A stretch of 64,000 bases of DNA from assembly GCA_007258455.2 (NCBI GenBank), contig VDFB02321266.1, forward strand, positions 30,357 through 94,356. The letters run 5' to 3'. A program made the translations under genes and the position numbers. The notes below the pieces were generated by a model, which had not been told where the DNA came from, searched no databases, and saw nothing but the letters and a program-made list of their open reading frames with translations. The first letter of the stretch is position 1. Every line of letters begins with the position of its first letter. Positions 47,940 to 60,108 of this stretch are shown in pieces. Source of the stretch: Sequoia sempervirens. Taxonomy: Eukaryota > Streptophyta > Pinopsida > Cupressales > Cupressaceae.

Positions 47940-49859
47940 ATGCCAAAGACTTTCAAAGATTCCCCGACTGACAGTGAGGTTGTGATTCCAGTGGAGGCTT
48001 TCTTTCTTCACGATAGTCTTGGTAGGAATGGAGTGGCAGTAGGTAAGGCCTCGCTTGATCCCCTTAACAATCTTGTCATTTCTCCTAATCAAGGATTAAA
48101 AGCAGTTATTTCATCGGAAAGAACTAGATTAAAAGATGTTGCTATTTTTTTTGTGGCCATGGACTCAAACAAGATCCTAGCCAGGAAATTCATTAACGAA
48201 TGGTTCATAAAAATGTGGGAAAACAAACTTTGCATCCATGTTAGATTCTACCGAATGATACAAAAAGGCATGTTTGTCATTTTCTTAGCAAATAATGCCA
48301 TGCAAACCGAGGTTCTAGATAAAATTTATTGGAACCTAGGTTGGTGCTCATTTAGGGCCCTTCCCTGGTCCCCAGCAACTATAGCAAAGGAAATCCTTGC
48401 ACTATCCTGCCCGCGATGGGTTATTTTAAAAAATCTGCAACCCAAATTTTGGAAAATAATTCCTCAAATTCTTGCCCTAATTGGCTTAGTGGTGAAAATT
48501 GATGATATCAAGGTCACGTTGCCTCACCTAGATGCTCAGGCCTTGGTTTCTCTAAACTCTAGAATTGACATCCCTGACAACATCATTATCCAAGAGGAAG
48601 ATATGCGATGGGTATGTCCTCTAGAAGTTTTGGGAGGGATTAACTCGTGTTTTCTCTGCCGCAAAGATAGGCATATTCGAAAGAACTGCCCACTTACTAG
48701 AAATAAGGGAGTTTACATGAAAGTTGGAGATCTGCATGGGCACAAAAACTAGTCAGACGCTAATTGTGAAAGTAGGACGATGGCTGATAATTTGCAATCT
48801 GATGTTGCCACTATAGACATTTTGCAACTTGAACTGTCATTCAATGGCTCCAAAAATAACACTAGGGCTTCATGGGTCAACCTGATGGGTGGTGATGGAA
48901 GTGTTGGTAATGGTCGTCCTGAGGGAGGTGATGACCCTCAAGACAAGGGCCCTCAATCCCGTACCCATGCTTCTGAAAGACTCCAGATGAAAGTTTGTCT
49001 CTCTAATGCCTTTGATGCACTCTCACAAGAGACGCTTGAGGCATTTGACTCCCCTAGGGATAGGGGAAAAATATTGCCTCCCTCGCTAGCCCAGTACATT
49101 GCTAACAACCCTAAGTTGGTTGGCAGGCTAAACGCCCAACAGTTAGTTATGAAAGATATCAGGCTAAGAATAAAGGAGAACCTTGCTAGCACATATGATT
49201 ATAGTAGCCCCCCAAAGGTTGAAAGCTTCCAATTAAAAATAAATCTAAGCCAGTTCAGCTTTGATTTTTCTAGGGATGAGGTTAGGGCTAGTAGTTCCCT
49301 TGAGAATAGAGAAGAGCCACCTCAAATGGTGGTTGAGGTTGCCAAAGGAGGTGGGGCTTTGTTACCCCCCAGTATTTCCAAGTTTTCCTTAGTCTCTGAA
49401 TCTAACAAAAAGGTTCAAAATCCAAACTTGGGGGATCCACGAGAAGAAGCCCCATCCATTTTGTCCTCGATAGGCCAATTAGCCTCATTCGAGGTGGCTC
49501 TTCTTGATTCCCAAGGATAAACTATTAACCCTAATATGGTCCCTAATGGCAGAAATGACAACATTTTGCATGAATCTTAAACCAATTCCAATTGGGATCT
49601 AAAGTCTAATCTAAATGTGAATGTTGAATCTATTAGAAACAAAGAAAGCTTTGAGAATAATGATAACCTAATATTAAAAAAGGAATCAGCTTGGGCCAAA
49701 GGATGCAAATCTGAGGAAGATGGCACTGAGAGCCAGGAACTCCAAACTCCTAGACCTAGAGAAATGGGCCAGGAAGGCCAAGGAAATTTAGTAACCCTGC
49801 TAGGGGTGGTAAAAAATATGGACCTTCCAAATGTAAAAGAAAGAAAACAAGTACTATAA
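47940..49859 (+). pseudogene. LINE ORF1, RNA-binding protein with CCHC knuckle
   Basis: From ATG 47940 the frame gives a DUF4283-like region (WFIKMWENKLCIHVRFYRMI, then GMFVIFLANNAM, then FRALPWSPA), followed by the zinc knuckle CFLCRKDRHIRKNC (C-x2-C-x4-H-x4-C, near 48652-48693). A TAG at 48750 is the first break. The frame then stays open to TAA 49518 and, after further stops, to about 49859; this distal part is polar and low in complexity. In active plant LINEs, ORF1 binds the element RNA. Only nonsense changes, and no frameshift, interrupt about 640 codons. Confidence 0.8.
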
Positions 49860-49961
49860 TCTAGTTCCCTCTCCCCAAGAAGCTTGAAACTGAGGATAAA
49901 CTACCTAAATGCTTTGAGGAATTTAGAGGAGAGCAAGAGGAAACCCCCATGACCTCTGAAT

Positions 49962-52900
49962 ATGAATCTTAACTGCATATCCTATAATGTTTGAGGCCTA
50001 AAGTCCCCAGATTGAAAATATGTTATAAGGTGTTTCCTCAACCTGGAAAAGAATAAGGACTTTGTCTTGCTTCAGGAAACTAAGGCCACTAGTTTTAGTT
50101 TGGAAACAACTATGAAGTTCATCTGGAATAGCTCCAAGTCCTTCTCGAACTTGCATGATAAGGGTAGGGGAGGCGCTACCATTTTGGTTTCCAACCAGTG
50201 GGTGCAGCATGTGACTGGAAGTGGCTCGTCTTCTTGCAACAAGGTGGTTTGGGTCACTCTGGAAAAGGATGGCCTACGATTCGGTATCTGCTTTGTTTAC
50301 GCACCTAATGATCACAAGGAAAGATGTAGGCTTTGGAAATGGTTGGCCAAGCTACAAGACATCCCCTGGATCTTTGGGGTGATTTCAATATGATTTAAAA
50401 AGGGGAAGACAACTGGGGTGGTATAGACATGACATGGAAGGGTAATGAAAAACACTTCTAGCTTAGACTCAAAAATAAGCTAAGGCTTGTTGATCCAATA
50501 GAAGGAAATAAAGAGCAGTGCAAATGGGTATGGTTCTCCTAGTGTAATGCCCAGAAGGGTGGGGGCCGGATTTATTATAGACTTGATAGAATCTATGCAA
50601 GCAGGGACTTCTTCAATTTTTGTCCTAATAAAGAGGCGGTCAAGGTGCAAGTATATCCTTACACCCTCTCGGACCACCATTCTATAAAGGATAAAATCGA
50701 TTCTTGTCAAGAAGATTCTTTGGTTACTAGGAAAAAAGATGGATTTATGCTAAACACTCTCTTACTGAAAGATGTTGATTGTCAATATGCCATTGCCTCC
50801 CTCAGAGAATTAAATAAGTGGTTGTTGAAAGATGCATCTGCTATTGAGAGATGGAATTCCAATGTGGAAGGATGGAGAACCCTCTTCCAAGTCATTGGTA
50901 AGAAATGTGCCCTTGACGGTAGAAGAATGGAGAGGGAGTTACAAGACTGCCTCCTTGAGGCCAAAGCAAGGCTATCATGCTAATGATGAAAGGTTGTGTG
51001 AGGTATTAAACATGGCCAAGGAAAATCTTAGAAGAATCTAAACCCAAAAGATAAAAGGTCAAAAGGTTAGGGCTAAACTTAATTGGCTCAACTGTGGTGA
51101 TAAAGGATCCAAGTTTTTCTCTAACTTCTTAAAGGAGAAAAATGTTAGGGAGCAGGTGGGGAAAATATGGGATAGCTCTCAATTATGCTCAAACCAAGAG
51201 GACATTCTCACTCATTTCATAACTATTTTAAGGATCTCTTTTCTTCAAAAAATTGGAATGTTGGAGGTTAGGCAACCAGAGAGGTCATTGAGGGACTCAT
51301 CCCTAAAAAAATTGGTCAAGAAGACTCCATTAAACTAGGTGCTGATATTTCTAAGGAGGAGATGTTGGCTGCCATTAGGTCCATGAACAATGATAAATCC
51401 CCTAGGTGGGATGGGTTACCTATTGAATTCTACAAAGTTTTTAGTGATTTGGTGTGTGATGACCTTTTACACATTTACAAAGAATCCCTAGATAGAGGAT
51501 CCTTGGGAGAGAGTATCAATAGAGGCATTATTAAACTCCTCCCAAAGGGTGGTGATAAAACTTTGATTAAGAATTGGAGACCAATTACTTTGTTGAATGT
51601 CTCTTACAAGGTGTTAGCCAAATTTATTTCCTCAAGGTTGGTCAACATCCTACCCAAGTTCATCAATAACACTCAAACAAGCTCTATAAAAGGTTGATAC
51701 ATCCTTGAGAATCTGATTACTAGTTGGTAAGCCCTGGATTGGGCTAAAAATTCTACTCAGGAATCGGCAATGCTTCTTCTAGACTTCGAAAAGGCCTATG
51801 ATAAAGTGGAATGGGTCTTTCTAAGAACCATCCTACAAGCATTTGGTTTCTCTAATAAATTATGTGGCATGGTTTCAAGACACCCTTTTGAAAGACACCA
51901 CAGCTCAAATTGACATAAACGGCCCACTGACTAAAAAAATATCTCTTCAAAGGTCTATTCGACAAGGATGCCCTCTTGCCCCATCCCTATTTTTCATAGC
52001 ATCTGATGCTCTTCATTATCTGCTAAGGGACCACACTTTCTCTCCCAAAATAAAAGGAATTGTGCTCTCGAACCAATATGAACTTTTAAATGTTCAATTT
52101 GCAAATGACACTTCTATTTTTCTTGAGCTTAAGCAAGGCAACATAAACTCCTTAATGGGAAAATTGGACCTTTTCTATCATGCTTCTAGAGCTAGGTTGT
52201 CCAAGACCAAGTCAACCTTTCTAGGTTGGAATGAGGACCCTCCAAATTTGCTTGCCAGATTTGGGTTCCAATGGGCAGGTCTCCACAAGCTGGTAATATA
52301 CTTGGGAATCATATTTACTGTCAATCTAGATTTAAAAGATGTGGAACTAGATCAAAGAGAAGCTGGAGAAAAAGCTAAGAAGTTGGGATAGGCAATATCT
52401 TTCTTTGGCTGGCAGAATTCAAGTCTGTCAAAAAATCTTATCTTCTTATAGCATCTATTTTGTGCTTGTATGGTTTTTTAGCAACTATCAAGTGAATGAT
52501 ATCCAGAAGAGAATTAGGAGTTTCCTATGGTTTGATGGCAAGGGAAAAAGAAAGAGGCATTCAGTCAAATGGGACTAGTGCTGTTTGAGAAAATATCATG
52601 GTGGCATTGGGTTAAAAGACCTAAGGCTGTAAGGAATTGCTTTGGCAGCTAAATGGATTCTTAAGACTCTTGATGACAATGAACCTTGGAAGGTTTTAGC
52701 TAGAAATAACATTCTCATGGTTGTTCCTCAGCAAGCATCCCATGGTACCCACTGGTTCGGTTGTCTTCAAAAGCCTCTGGAAAGCCTAGGAGCTCACGAA
52801 GCATAATGCTATGAATAGGTTGAACAATATAACTCTCAATAACAACTCCAATTGTAACCTGCATAGCTCCATTTGGTGGAATTTAGAACATAAAGGTAAA

Positions 52901-53980
52901 TCTCTTGCTCTGTTGCAAGGTTGTTCTGCCAAAAGCTGGAATGTGAAAGGTATTGCAACCTTTGCGGGTATTCTTGATATGGGGAAATTGAAAAGCTGGG
53001 AATTCCTCAAGGAGAAGTTTCATTTTCTTGTCTCCAACTTTAGAACCTATTCGGTCTTAGTTGAAGCTTGCAGGGAGACATTTTTTCCTGATAACTCTAA
53101 TCCCATCTCCTTCCCTAAAAATGATTTCACCTGGAAAGATGGCTCAACATTCACCAACATTAAAGCCAAGACCATCTATAATGATTTGGTAGATAACAAT
53201 TCTATGGTTCAGTACGTAAATTTGTGTTGGGATTTGAATCTTGATTCTAAAGAGTGGTATAAATTTTTGTCATTTGTATGGCATCACTCTATGGAACCCA
53301 AGAAAGCATGATTTAGATGATTGTGTTTAATGCAGAAGCTTCCCTATAAATATAACCATGAAAGTGTTGAAATCGGCAGTATCTGCAAGACTCTAGAAAT
53401 TATCAAACGTATTCTTTTTGAATTTTTTTATGCTCAGGAAATATGGTACTTATTCTACCATAAGCTGAAGGTCTGGAATATCAATGGTAAAATCAATTGG
53501 CATGATATTATGTTTTGTAATTTCAAGCTCAAGTTTGATTGTAAGCTATTTTGGCATTTCTTATCCAATGAGATCATGTGGCTTTTTTGGAAGGCAAGAA
53601 ATGATGATAAATTTAAGGGTATCAAGAGGGTACTTACTGAGTCTTGCAAGAGACTCACTTTCTACTCTGTTGCTCTGCAGGTTTCAACTCTTGTGGAGAT
53701 CTCAATGGAGAAATTCTTGCAGTCAATAACTGAAGGTGCTGCTAACAATAACAGAGAGGATTTGAGAAGTGGACCCGCCTGTAGGTTGAGCTTGGAAGAG
53801 ACCGTGTTGTTCCAACAAATATTTGATGAGCTCCAGAGAGAAATTGATGAAGCTGCAAGCCCAGAAAGACAGCACGGCCCCCAACAATTGGACCCCCAAG
53901 GAGAAACAATGGCAAACCTTGATATTGAAGAAGTCAGCAATGAGGAGAATGTAATCAACAATATGTATTGTTTACGCTGA
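49962..53980 (+). pseudogene. LINE ORF2: endonuclease plus reverse transcriptase
   Basis: An APE-type endonuclease begins at ATG 49962: MNLNCISYNV, stop, GLKSPD, with a TGA where Trp is usual. It continues through VLLQETKA, GGATILVS, VYAPND and SDHHSIK (50669 region). The reverse transcriptase follows: KSPRWDGLPIEFYK, GDKTLIKNWRPITLLN (51362-51697), LDFEKAYDKVEW (near 51778-51813, first catalytic Asp kept), QRSIRQGCPLAPSLF, then FANDT at 52098-52112, where families have FADDT, so a catalytic Asp is changed to Asn. The distal part (52390-53980) includes WKDGSTFTNIKAKTIYNDL and a decayed zf-RVT-like ILFEFFYAQEIW. Many stops and shifts are present. Confidence 0.88.
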
Positions 53981-54212
53981 TTTTAATAGCAGCAACCTGT
54001 GGTACTATTAACAACAATTTGTAATGTCTATGCTAGTTTTGAAAACATCTGGTGCTTTTTGGTATCTTTCATGTTGTGTAAAGTATTGATGTGATATATT
54101 TCTTGTTATGGAAATTCTTTGATGTTGTACTGATCCTAATGTCGGATAGGCATATTCATGATATGTAATGGACCTTAAACTATATTCAATACAAAAACAT
54201 ATAATAAAAAAA

Positions 54213-55920
54213 ATGTTTTAAAAACATTAAAATGTTGGATGTGTATTTTAAATACTTTGAACTCACTTTAACATTTTCAATAATTTATAAACCCTTCCCT
54301 ATCTTCAATATTGTTTCACTCAATAATTACATAAAATATGTGCATTGTTATTCTTACTACTACTTTCATATTTGTGATTATTTGTTACATTTTATACAAG
54401 TCAATTTAATTTTCTTCTCTTCTAAAATTTTCAACACATTGTTTGGAGTAGTAATCTCACATGAAATAATAATATTCGTATCTCTAATAAAAATGGATTA
54501 ATAAAATTAATTATAATTTTTTTCTAAATAGGTAAAATGCTTATTATCAAACATTTAGGTAAAATATGTATTTATTGCATCAATTGTTTGAAACCAACAA
54601 ATTTATATATTTAATGTAGAGAGGTATTCTACAATGACAAAAAGGTCTAGAGTTAATGACATGAGTTTACTAGCAAAAATTCTTATCTTTATATTAAATT
54701 TGAGAGTTATTAATATCTCAAACTAATAATATTTAATAATAAATATGATATATTCAAAGTTGCTCCAAATTTAAATCTCTCAACAATTTTTATATAGATG
54801 TATTTAAAATATCTACATTGATAAAATTAATATTTGAAATAGTAATATATCTTAAATAATTTAAATCTTCCATCATTATTAATTATATATGTATTAATCA
54901 CAATAATAAATATATCAAATACTAACCTTACAAGAAATTAAATTAATAGAATACTTCATTCTAATTTTTATATAAAAAATAAAATTTTAATCATGAACCA
55001 AAAATTAATTATGTGTGGTAAATGTAATAATAGTTATGTATATTGTTGTTTAATAATGTTCTTCTAACTTTTCCTAATTCCTTATAAGTTTTATAATATA
55101 ACTTTCCTCCTCTTGTATCTTTGCAATGAGCCATAAAATGTATAATTTTTATTTTAATTATAATTAAAAGAGAGGGTGGTGATGTTTGTAAATGAAATAG
55201 TTTATCTTGGAGGTGAAGTAGTTATGGATAATTAAAGAAATTAGGTAGGTTAGGTGAACAAATTTAGTTAGATTTTGAAAAAAAGTTCAAAATTGATCTT
55301 TAAAATTAGTTCATTTCAATTGTTATTTTAGATAATCTAGGTAGTGGGTTCAATTCCTGAACTCTTGATTCCAAGATTTAAAAATTTTAAAAAAAAAAAA
55401 AATCTCAGAATAACTGCAGATTTGTTGCCGACACCAAATATTACTCTTCTGTTCTGCAAATATTAATGAGTTTAGAGAACAGAAACGGTCCTACACGCAG
55501 GACTTTTATAAACTTTCTGCGTGGGCAATTAAATTTTCAAACCTAGCTGACACGTTATTTAGACCACGAAAATAAAACTCATGGACCTTGCACTGGTTTT
55601 ATTTATTTAATTGATGATTCGATTTTGTTTTGTATTTTATTCGGATTTGATTCCGTTTAAATTTTTAAATAAAAGTTGAACCTAAAAATTTAGACGCAGG
55701 TGGTGCAAACAAACTGTATATTTAGCAAATTTAATTTTGTACTTTCGGCCAGTGGTTGGTTCTTTTCAGACCTGTTCAACGCAATTTTCTTGAATCGACA
55801 TTTTTTTTAACATTCATGAAATTTACGAATCTTTAGCAACAAAAGAATTTTTTTAAAGGAATTTGTGTGCTCTCCAAAAAGAGCACCAAAAAGAATTGAA
55901 GTATTTACAGTAAAAAATCT
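54213..55920. other. AT-rich DNA downstream of the LINE and the PUB gene
   Basis: No gene was seen. 55150-55230 and the string TTGCCGACA (55424-55432) are shared with 60109-60199. The end of this stretch, to about 55950, likely includes the PUB 3' untranslated region. Confidence 0.5.
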
Positions 55921-55950
55921 CCACAGAAGCTGTGGGTATAACGCCAGATT

Positions 55951-56826
55951 CTAGTAAGAACGCTTGACATAATGTAAATGGATTGTGTGCGCACATTCTG
56001 GATCATGTGTATGGGCGTTGAAAAGTTTGAGTAGCTTAGTTGCTTTATCCTTTGTTCTATCAGAGCATCCCACCTGCATTAACACCAACAGCTTGTCAAA
56101 GGCACCTGCATGCACCGCCTCCACCACCGCTCCACCGTCCGAGGAATTTTGACAAATATTCCACAAAATAGAAACTGCCAATTGGCTCGCCAGATCGGAT
56201 ACCCTCAATATTTTCTTAGCAATTACGGCTACAGTTAAAGCATGCCCACATGCAGCCAATCGGCCTTCCGTACAATTGCAAAGGATATCCAGCGCCAACA
56301 ATGCCCTCTCACAAATGCTCCTCTCTGCCAGTACAAGCATCTCCACCAGAAGAGGAACAGCCCCTGCTTCCACGACTTTGCTCCGGTATTTTTTCCTCAA
56401 AGCAATGTTGTAAATGCTTGTGAGGCTTGCTTTGGTGGCCGCTGGGCATATGGGCTCTCTCAGTAGCTGAACTAACCCCTCCGTGAGTCCCTCCGTTCCC
56501 CCTATCATATCCCTGTACTTATCCTTGGAAACCATTTCATGAAGAAGCGCAACGGCGCTGTTCTTTGCATCCGGATTGCTTTCTCCAAGAATGCAAATAA
56601 GGCAAGCAATGGCGTCGGGCATGACGAGCAAATCCAGGGCCTGAGAAGTCAAGGGGAAAGTCATAGACAGGGCCCCTAAAGCCTCTTCGCAAATCTCCAC
56701 AGACTGTTGCGACCGATTCAAAGCCCGTGCGCTGTGTTTGGCAAAAACGGATGCGAGAACAGAGGATGCGGTTGACGAGACAATGCATTTTTTATTCCTG
56801 TCGCTTTCCTTGCCCAGTCTTCGCAA
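55951..56826 (-). pseudogene. ARM-repeat half of a PUB22/23-like E3 ligase, cut off by an upstream TAG
   Basis: About 290 codons in the same frame as the upstream U-box ORF, separated from it only by TAG (56827-56829). It starts LRRLGKESDRNKKCI, the usual beginning of the ARM region in PUB20-29 proteins. Helical ARM repeats follow, for example ALDLLVMPDAIACLICILGE, AVALLHEMVSKDKYRDMI, GAVPLLVEMLVLAERSICER and AVSILWNICQNSSDGGAVVE, ending YVKRSY. These repeats bind substrates and partners. GC content is far above the surroundings and no other break is present, which argues for recent loss, an allele, or a sequencing error. The first internal ATG (in LSMTF) is some 50 codons in, so separate translation is unlikely. 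Confidence 0.85.
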
Positions 56827-57177
56827 CTAACTTATCGATTCCATTTCGCCGGCGAAAATCTCCGCCAGGATGGCATTGACGTGGGCGGCATCGAGAGGCG
56901 CCTTGGGCGTAGGAATTCGCTCGACCCCTCGGGCACTGTTGGCCACGCACCAATCCTGAATAAACCGCCGGAGAGCGTGATTCGGAATTGTATCGTGGGT
57001 TTCCAGAATCTGGTTTGTGACCGGACAGATATTATTGCCGGCATCTAACCAGGTCTCAATGCTTTGGCGATCATAAGTAATCCCGGTGCAGAGAATCACA
57101 GGATCCTTCATTAGCTCCAGCGAGATGGGGCATCTCAGATAGCTCGGCACAGTCACCTCAACATCCAGTCCTTTCAT
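56827..57177 (-). CDS. U-box domain of a PUB22/23-like E3 ubiquitin ligase, prematurely terminated
   Basis: ATG at 57177; 116 codons. The U-box spans about residues 10-80: YLRCPISLELMKDPVILCTG, then TYDRQSIETWLD, NNICPVTNQ, and NHALRRFIQDWC. This E2-binding fold has no zinc ligands and catalyses ubiquitin transfer. It continues with RIPTPKAPLD and ends at TAG 56827. Joined with the ARM half, the locus is 408 codons with no intron, the normal length and structure for the stress-related PUB20-29 group. A single CAG-to-TAG transition would account for the stop. As it stands the product would be a U-box without its substrate-binding repeats. Recognition of the family is firm; the exact orthologue is not assigned. 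Confidence 0.9.
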   Translation of the reverse strand: MKGLDVEVTVPSYLRCPISLELMKDPVILCTGITYDRQSIETWLDAGNNICPVTNQILETHDTIPNHALRRFIQDWCVANSARGVERIPTPKAPLDAAHVNAILAEIFAGEMESIS

Positions 57178-57304
57178 TGTCTCAAAATATCTGCCTAGGC
57201 TGTGGAAAAGTTGTGAGATTTAATGGAAGCTCTTTCGCTCTCTATATGCCAAATTGCGTTAAAGGTATGTTGGTAAGATGGAAACAAAGGATTCAATGGA
57301 GGCC

Positions 57305-57316
57305 TTTATATATATA
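57305..57316 (-). promoter_or_regulatory. TATA box of the PUB gene
   Basis: The minus strand reads TATATATATAAA followed by GGCC, about 130 bases before the ATG at 57177, predicting a start site near 57275. A W-box-type TTGACC (plus strand 57458-57463) lies about 285 bases upstream of the ATG. W-boxes are WRKY sites common in elicitor-induced PUB promoters, but one hexamer is weak evidence. Confidence 0.7.
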
Positions 57317-57747
57317 GTTATGGTACCGACCCAGCGTAGCGTGTGGGAAACTGTAGAAATAAGGTGAGGTGGAATTTGAGGGCAACGCGGTGTACGTTCA
57401 AAGTAATTAGGGCGCGATGACCGGGTCGTGGAAAATTAAAATAAGAAACGTTGAATGTTGACCGGGTAAAGGATTCTCAAATGACGTTTCAGACATGTTT
57501 TTATTATCAATATTTGAAGCGTTCCAGAATGAATGCCGGTGGGCCGGTGGTACATTTAACAGCTCATACCTAGGAATTTTATGTCAGAATCACGCTTTGC
57601 CGCGTCTGTGGGGTAAGAGAAATGGAATCTCTGTTTACTTCTAAGGGACGCAACCGAGAACTTCGTGATTTTCCTAGTGTGAAACAACAAAAAATTTGTT
57701 TAACAACAAAAGCTTTGTTTGATGGTAGTTGACAGGAATGGTTAAGC

Positions 57748-59060
57748 TTAAATAAGCTTTATTATTGTACGCGTACATAAAGACATAGGTTTGAATAAAT
57801 TTATAATTTGTCACTAAAGTCAAAATTAAATTTGAAAGCGAGTTCTCAAGACTTACGTATATGTATTTATATATTGGATTAATAAAATAAACGGTTGTTT
57901 ATCCTTTTCTATATTAGATGATTTATGGTAGGGGTATTTGGATGTAAGTAGTGCATTTAGATTTGTTATAGATGAAAGTAATATATTTTGTCATATTGTG
58001 TTTTTTTTTTTAATGAGTAGTGTATTTATCATTATTTATAAATTAGTGTTATATATATTTTAAAAGAATTACATTAATAAAATAAATGAATGTCTATTAT
58101 TTTATGTATCAGATGATTTAATATGGTAGGGATTGTTAGATGTAGGGGAGAGAGGCCCATAGTGGAGCACCCTAACTTCGTCTTTCTCAAAATCCTACGT
58201 GGAAATTTCAAATCACTCTCAATTCTATACAATAGTTTATTTGGCAATTCATGTGCTTCTATATTTTGTTTTAGGGCCACATCATCAAATATGATGCCAC
58301 ATCAGCATGCTTTTTGTTGAGGTATCCAAAAAGGCCCAAAAAAAAGGTGAGACCAATAGTGGTGCACTAAGTCATGTTTTATTGGTGCATTGATGTGGCA
58401 TCACATGATTTGTCACTTTGCGTACTTTATGGATAAAAAGTGTTTTCCAATTGGATATTAAAGAGCTCTACTATGGGACCCACTAAGGACTACTTCTATC
58501 CCCACTATTGGACCCTACTCCTTTATGGGCCCCTCTCCCTTAATTAGTGGATTTCAATTCTTCATGGATGAAATTAATATATTTTGTCAATTTTCTTTTT
58601 TAATTTTATAGTTTAGTTTTTTTTATTTTTTAGTGAATAGTGTTTATATTACTAGTTATAAAATAGTGTTACACATATTCAAAAAAATAGACTAATAAAA
58701 TAAATGGTTGTTTATCAATTGTATGTTAAATGACATAATATAGTAGGGACATTAAGATATAAGTAGTAGATTTGGATTTATCATAGATGAAAGAATAATA
58801 TATTTTGTTTTATTGTTTTGATTTTGTGGTATAGATTTATTGATATATTCTATATGTTTTCAATGAGGATATTATTGATATATTTTTATTATGTTTGTAT
58901 GATATAAGACATTACATCTCAAATACTCATTTTGAATACTCATTTGGAGTGTAATATAGCACAAACAAGTATGTCTTACATGGATATTCACATTAGGAAT
59001 AAAGTAGTTTTAGACCTTAAGGATTGTATTTGCATCTTTTATCATTATGTTGGTTTTGGA
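57748..59060. repeat. Segmental duplication block A
   Basis: 57760-58000 aligns with 60224-60480, and 58920-59060 with 60752-60885. Inside are ATTAATAAAATAAA...GGTAGGG...GATGTA...AGTAG units near 57875, 58070 and 58700, a decayed tandem array of about 200-base units that also occurs in block B. Confidence 0.75.
58145..58539. mobile_element. MITE, 395 bp, PIF/Harbinger-like
   Basis: Ends GGGGAGAGAGGCCCATA and (reverse complement of the right end) GGGAGAGGGGCCCATA form imperfect terminal inverted repeats of about 25 bases. Flanking trinucleotides are GTA and TTA, close to the 3-base TTA/TAA target preferred by this superfamily. An internal 12-base perfect inverted pair (58293-58304 with 58391-58402) gives further foldback. 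Sibling repeat units read GATGTAA(C/G)TAGT through the site without the insert. There is no coding capacity. Confidence 0.7.
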
Positions 59061-60108
59061 TTAATGTTAAGGTTGTTGTTTTGTTTATATTTTGGTACTA
59101 AAGATTTTACCCCTTATGATTTTCATAGTAGACTATATTATAAGGCAAAGTTGGAGTCTATGGTTCCTACTTTTAGGGTTTTAAATCTCATATTATAGTA
59201 AACTTTAATCTTGTTATTTTTTTATTTCTTTTATCTATATTGCTTGGTAGAAAGCCGCTCTTATTATTTAGGAATATATTGTAGCATTGGTTTTTTCTAG
59301 TGACGGATAGCAGAGAGAGTAATGAATCTAGGTAAAATAAAAGATTGTCTTTTGGGGAAGCTAGGGTTGATTGTCAATTAAGTTGATTTTGATTTTCTTT
59401 GATCTTGTTTAAGGATGGTTTCATTTCATGCATTTTCTCAACAAGTATTTTTCATCATGCCTAGTAGATTCTTATACTTGGTTGGAGAATGTGAATGGAA
59501 AAGAGGAAGACATGATTGTTTTAGTTTTGTTGGGGGTTAAAAAGAAAGAAGGGGAAACTAATCAATATCTTTCTATTTGTATTCGTAGGGAGAGTAAATC
59601 TAGAACTAGAGCATGTAGTTCTCATATGTTATCTTTACAATGATTTTTTTTTGGGTGAACAGGGTTGTTTCATATTTTGAGTGTTGCACCTATATTTTTC
59701 TTGAATTTCGACTTTATTGTTGCAAAAATGTGAAGCCAAATCTTGTGTTGGGGTTAGTTTGTGCTACAATTGAGTGATAATTTCCTTCTACATTAAATCC
59801 ATTGGTTAGAAATACATGGCTAAATCTACAGTCAATTTTTTATTGCTTAGTCTTGCTAGAAAAATAACTCATTCATGATTTTCTCCCTATTATTATTATT
59901 ACTTTTAATTGCTTGTATTTTATCTCAAAATATTGCATGATAAGAGTTGAAAATCGCATGCTTTGAAAATGATTGTTAAAGAAATTAAATGTTTAAAGCT
60001 ATGTTTTGAATATTATTAAGTTTTCCATGAGTTTTAGTTATTAAAAGGGTCCATGAAGTCAGATAAAATCTTTGTATCGCTTATTTACTTTCAAGATTTT
60101 ATGCACCA
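59061..60108. other. Intergenic DNA between duplication blocks
   Basis: The small open frame at 59428-59643 shows no recognisable domain. Nothing else could be supported. Confidence 0.4.

Larger units (their letters stand above)
47590..54212 (+). mobile_element. L1-like LINE, nearly full length but inactive
   Basis: The order is: 5' region (to 47939), ORF1 with zinc knuckle, ORF2 with endonuclease, reverse transcriptase and C-terminal Cys-rich zf-RVT-like region, 3' untranslated part, and an A-rich tail near 54190-54212. GTTTTAGAA just before the proposed 5' end (47586-47594) resembles GTTTTAAAA after the tail, a possible target-site duplication that is not certain. Numerous stops and frame changes make it non-functional. 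The exact 5' edge is uncertain because this part also exists in the junction duplication. Confidence 0.85.
55150..57770. repeat. Segment whose flanks recur at 60109-60240 without the PUB gene
   Basis: 55150-55230 matches 60109-60188, and TTGCCGACA at 55424 matches 60191. On the other side ATTGTACGCGTAC (57764) matches 60229 and continues. In the second copy only about 25 bases separate the two flanks, where here the gene and its promoter (about 2.3 kb) lie. Confidence 0.65.
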
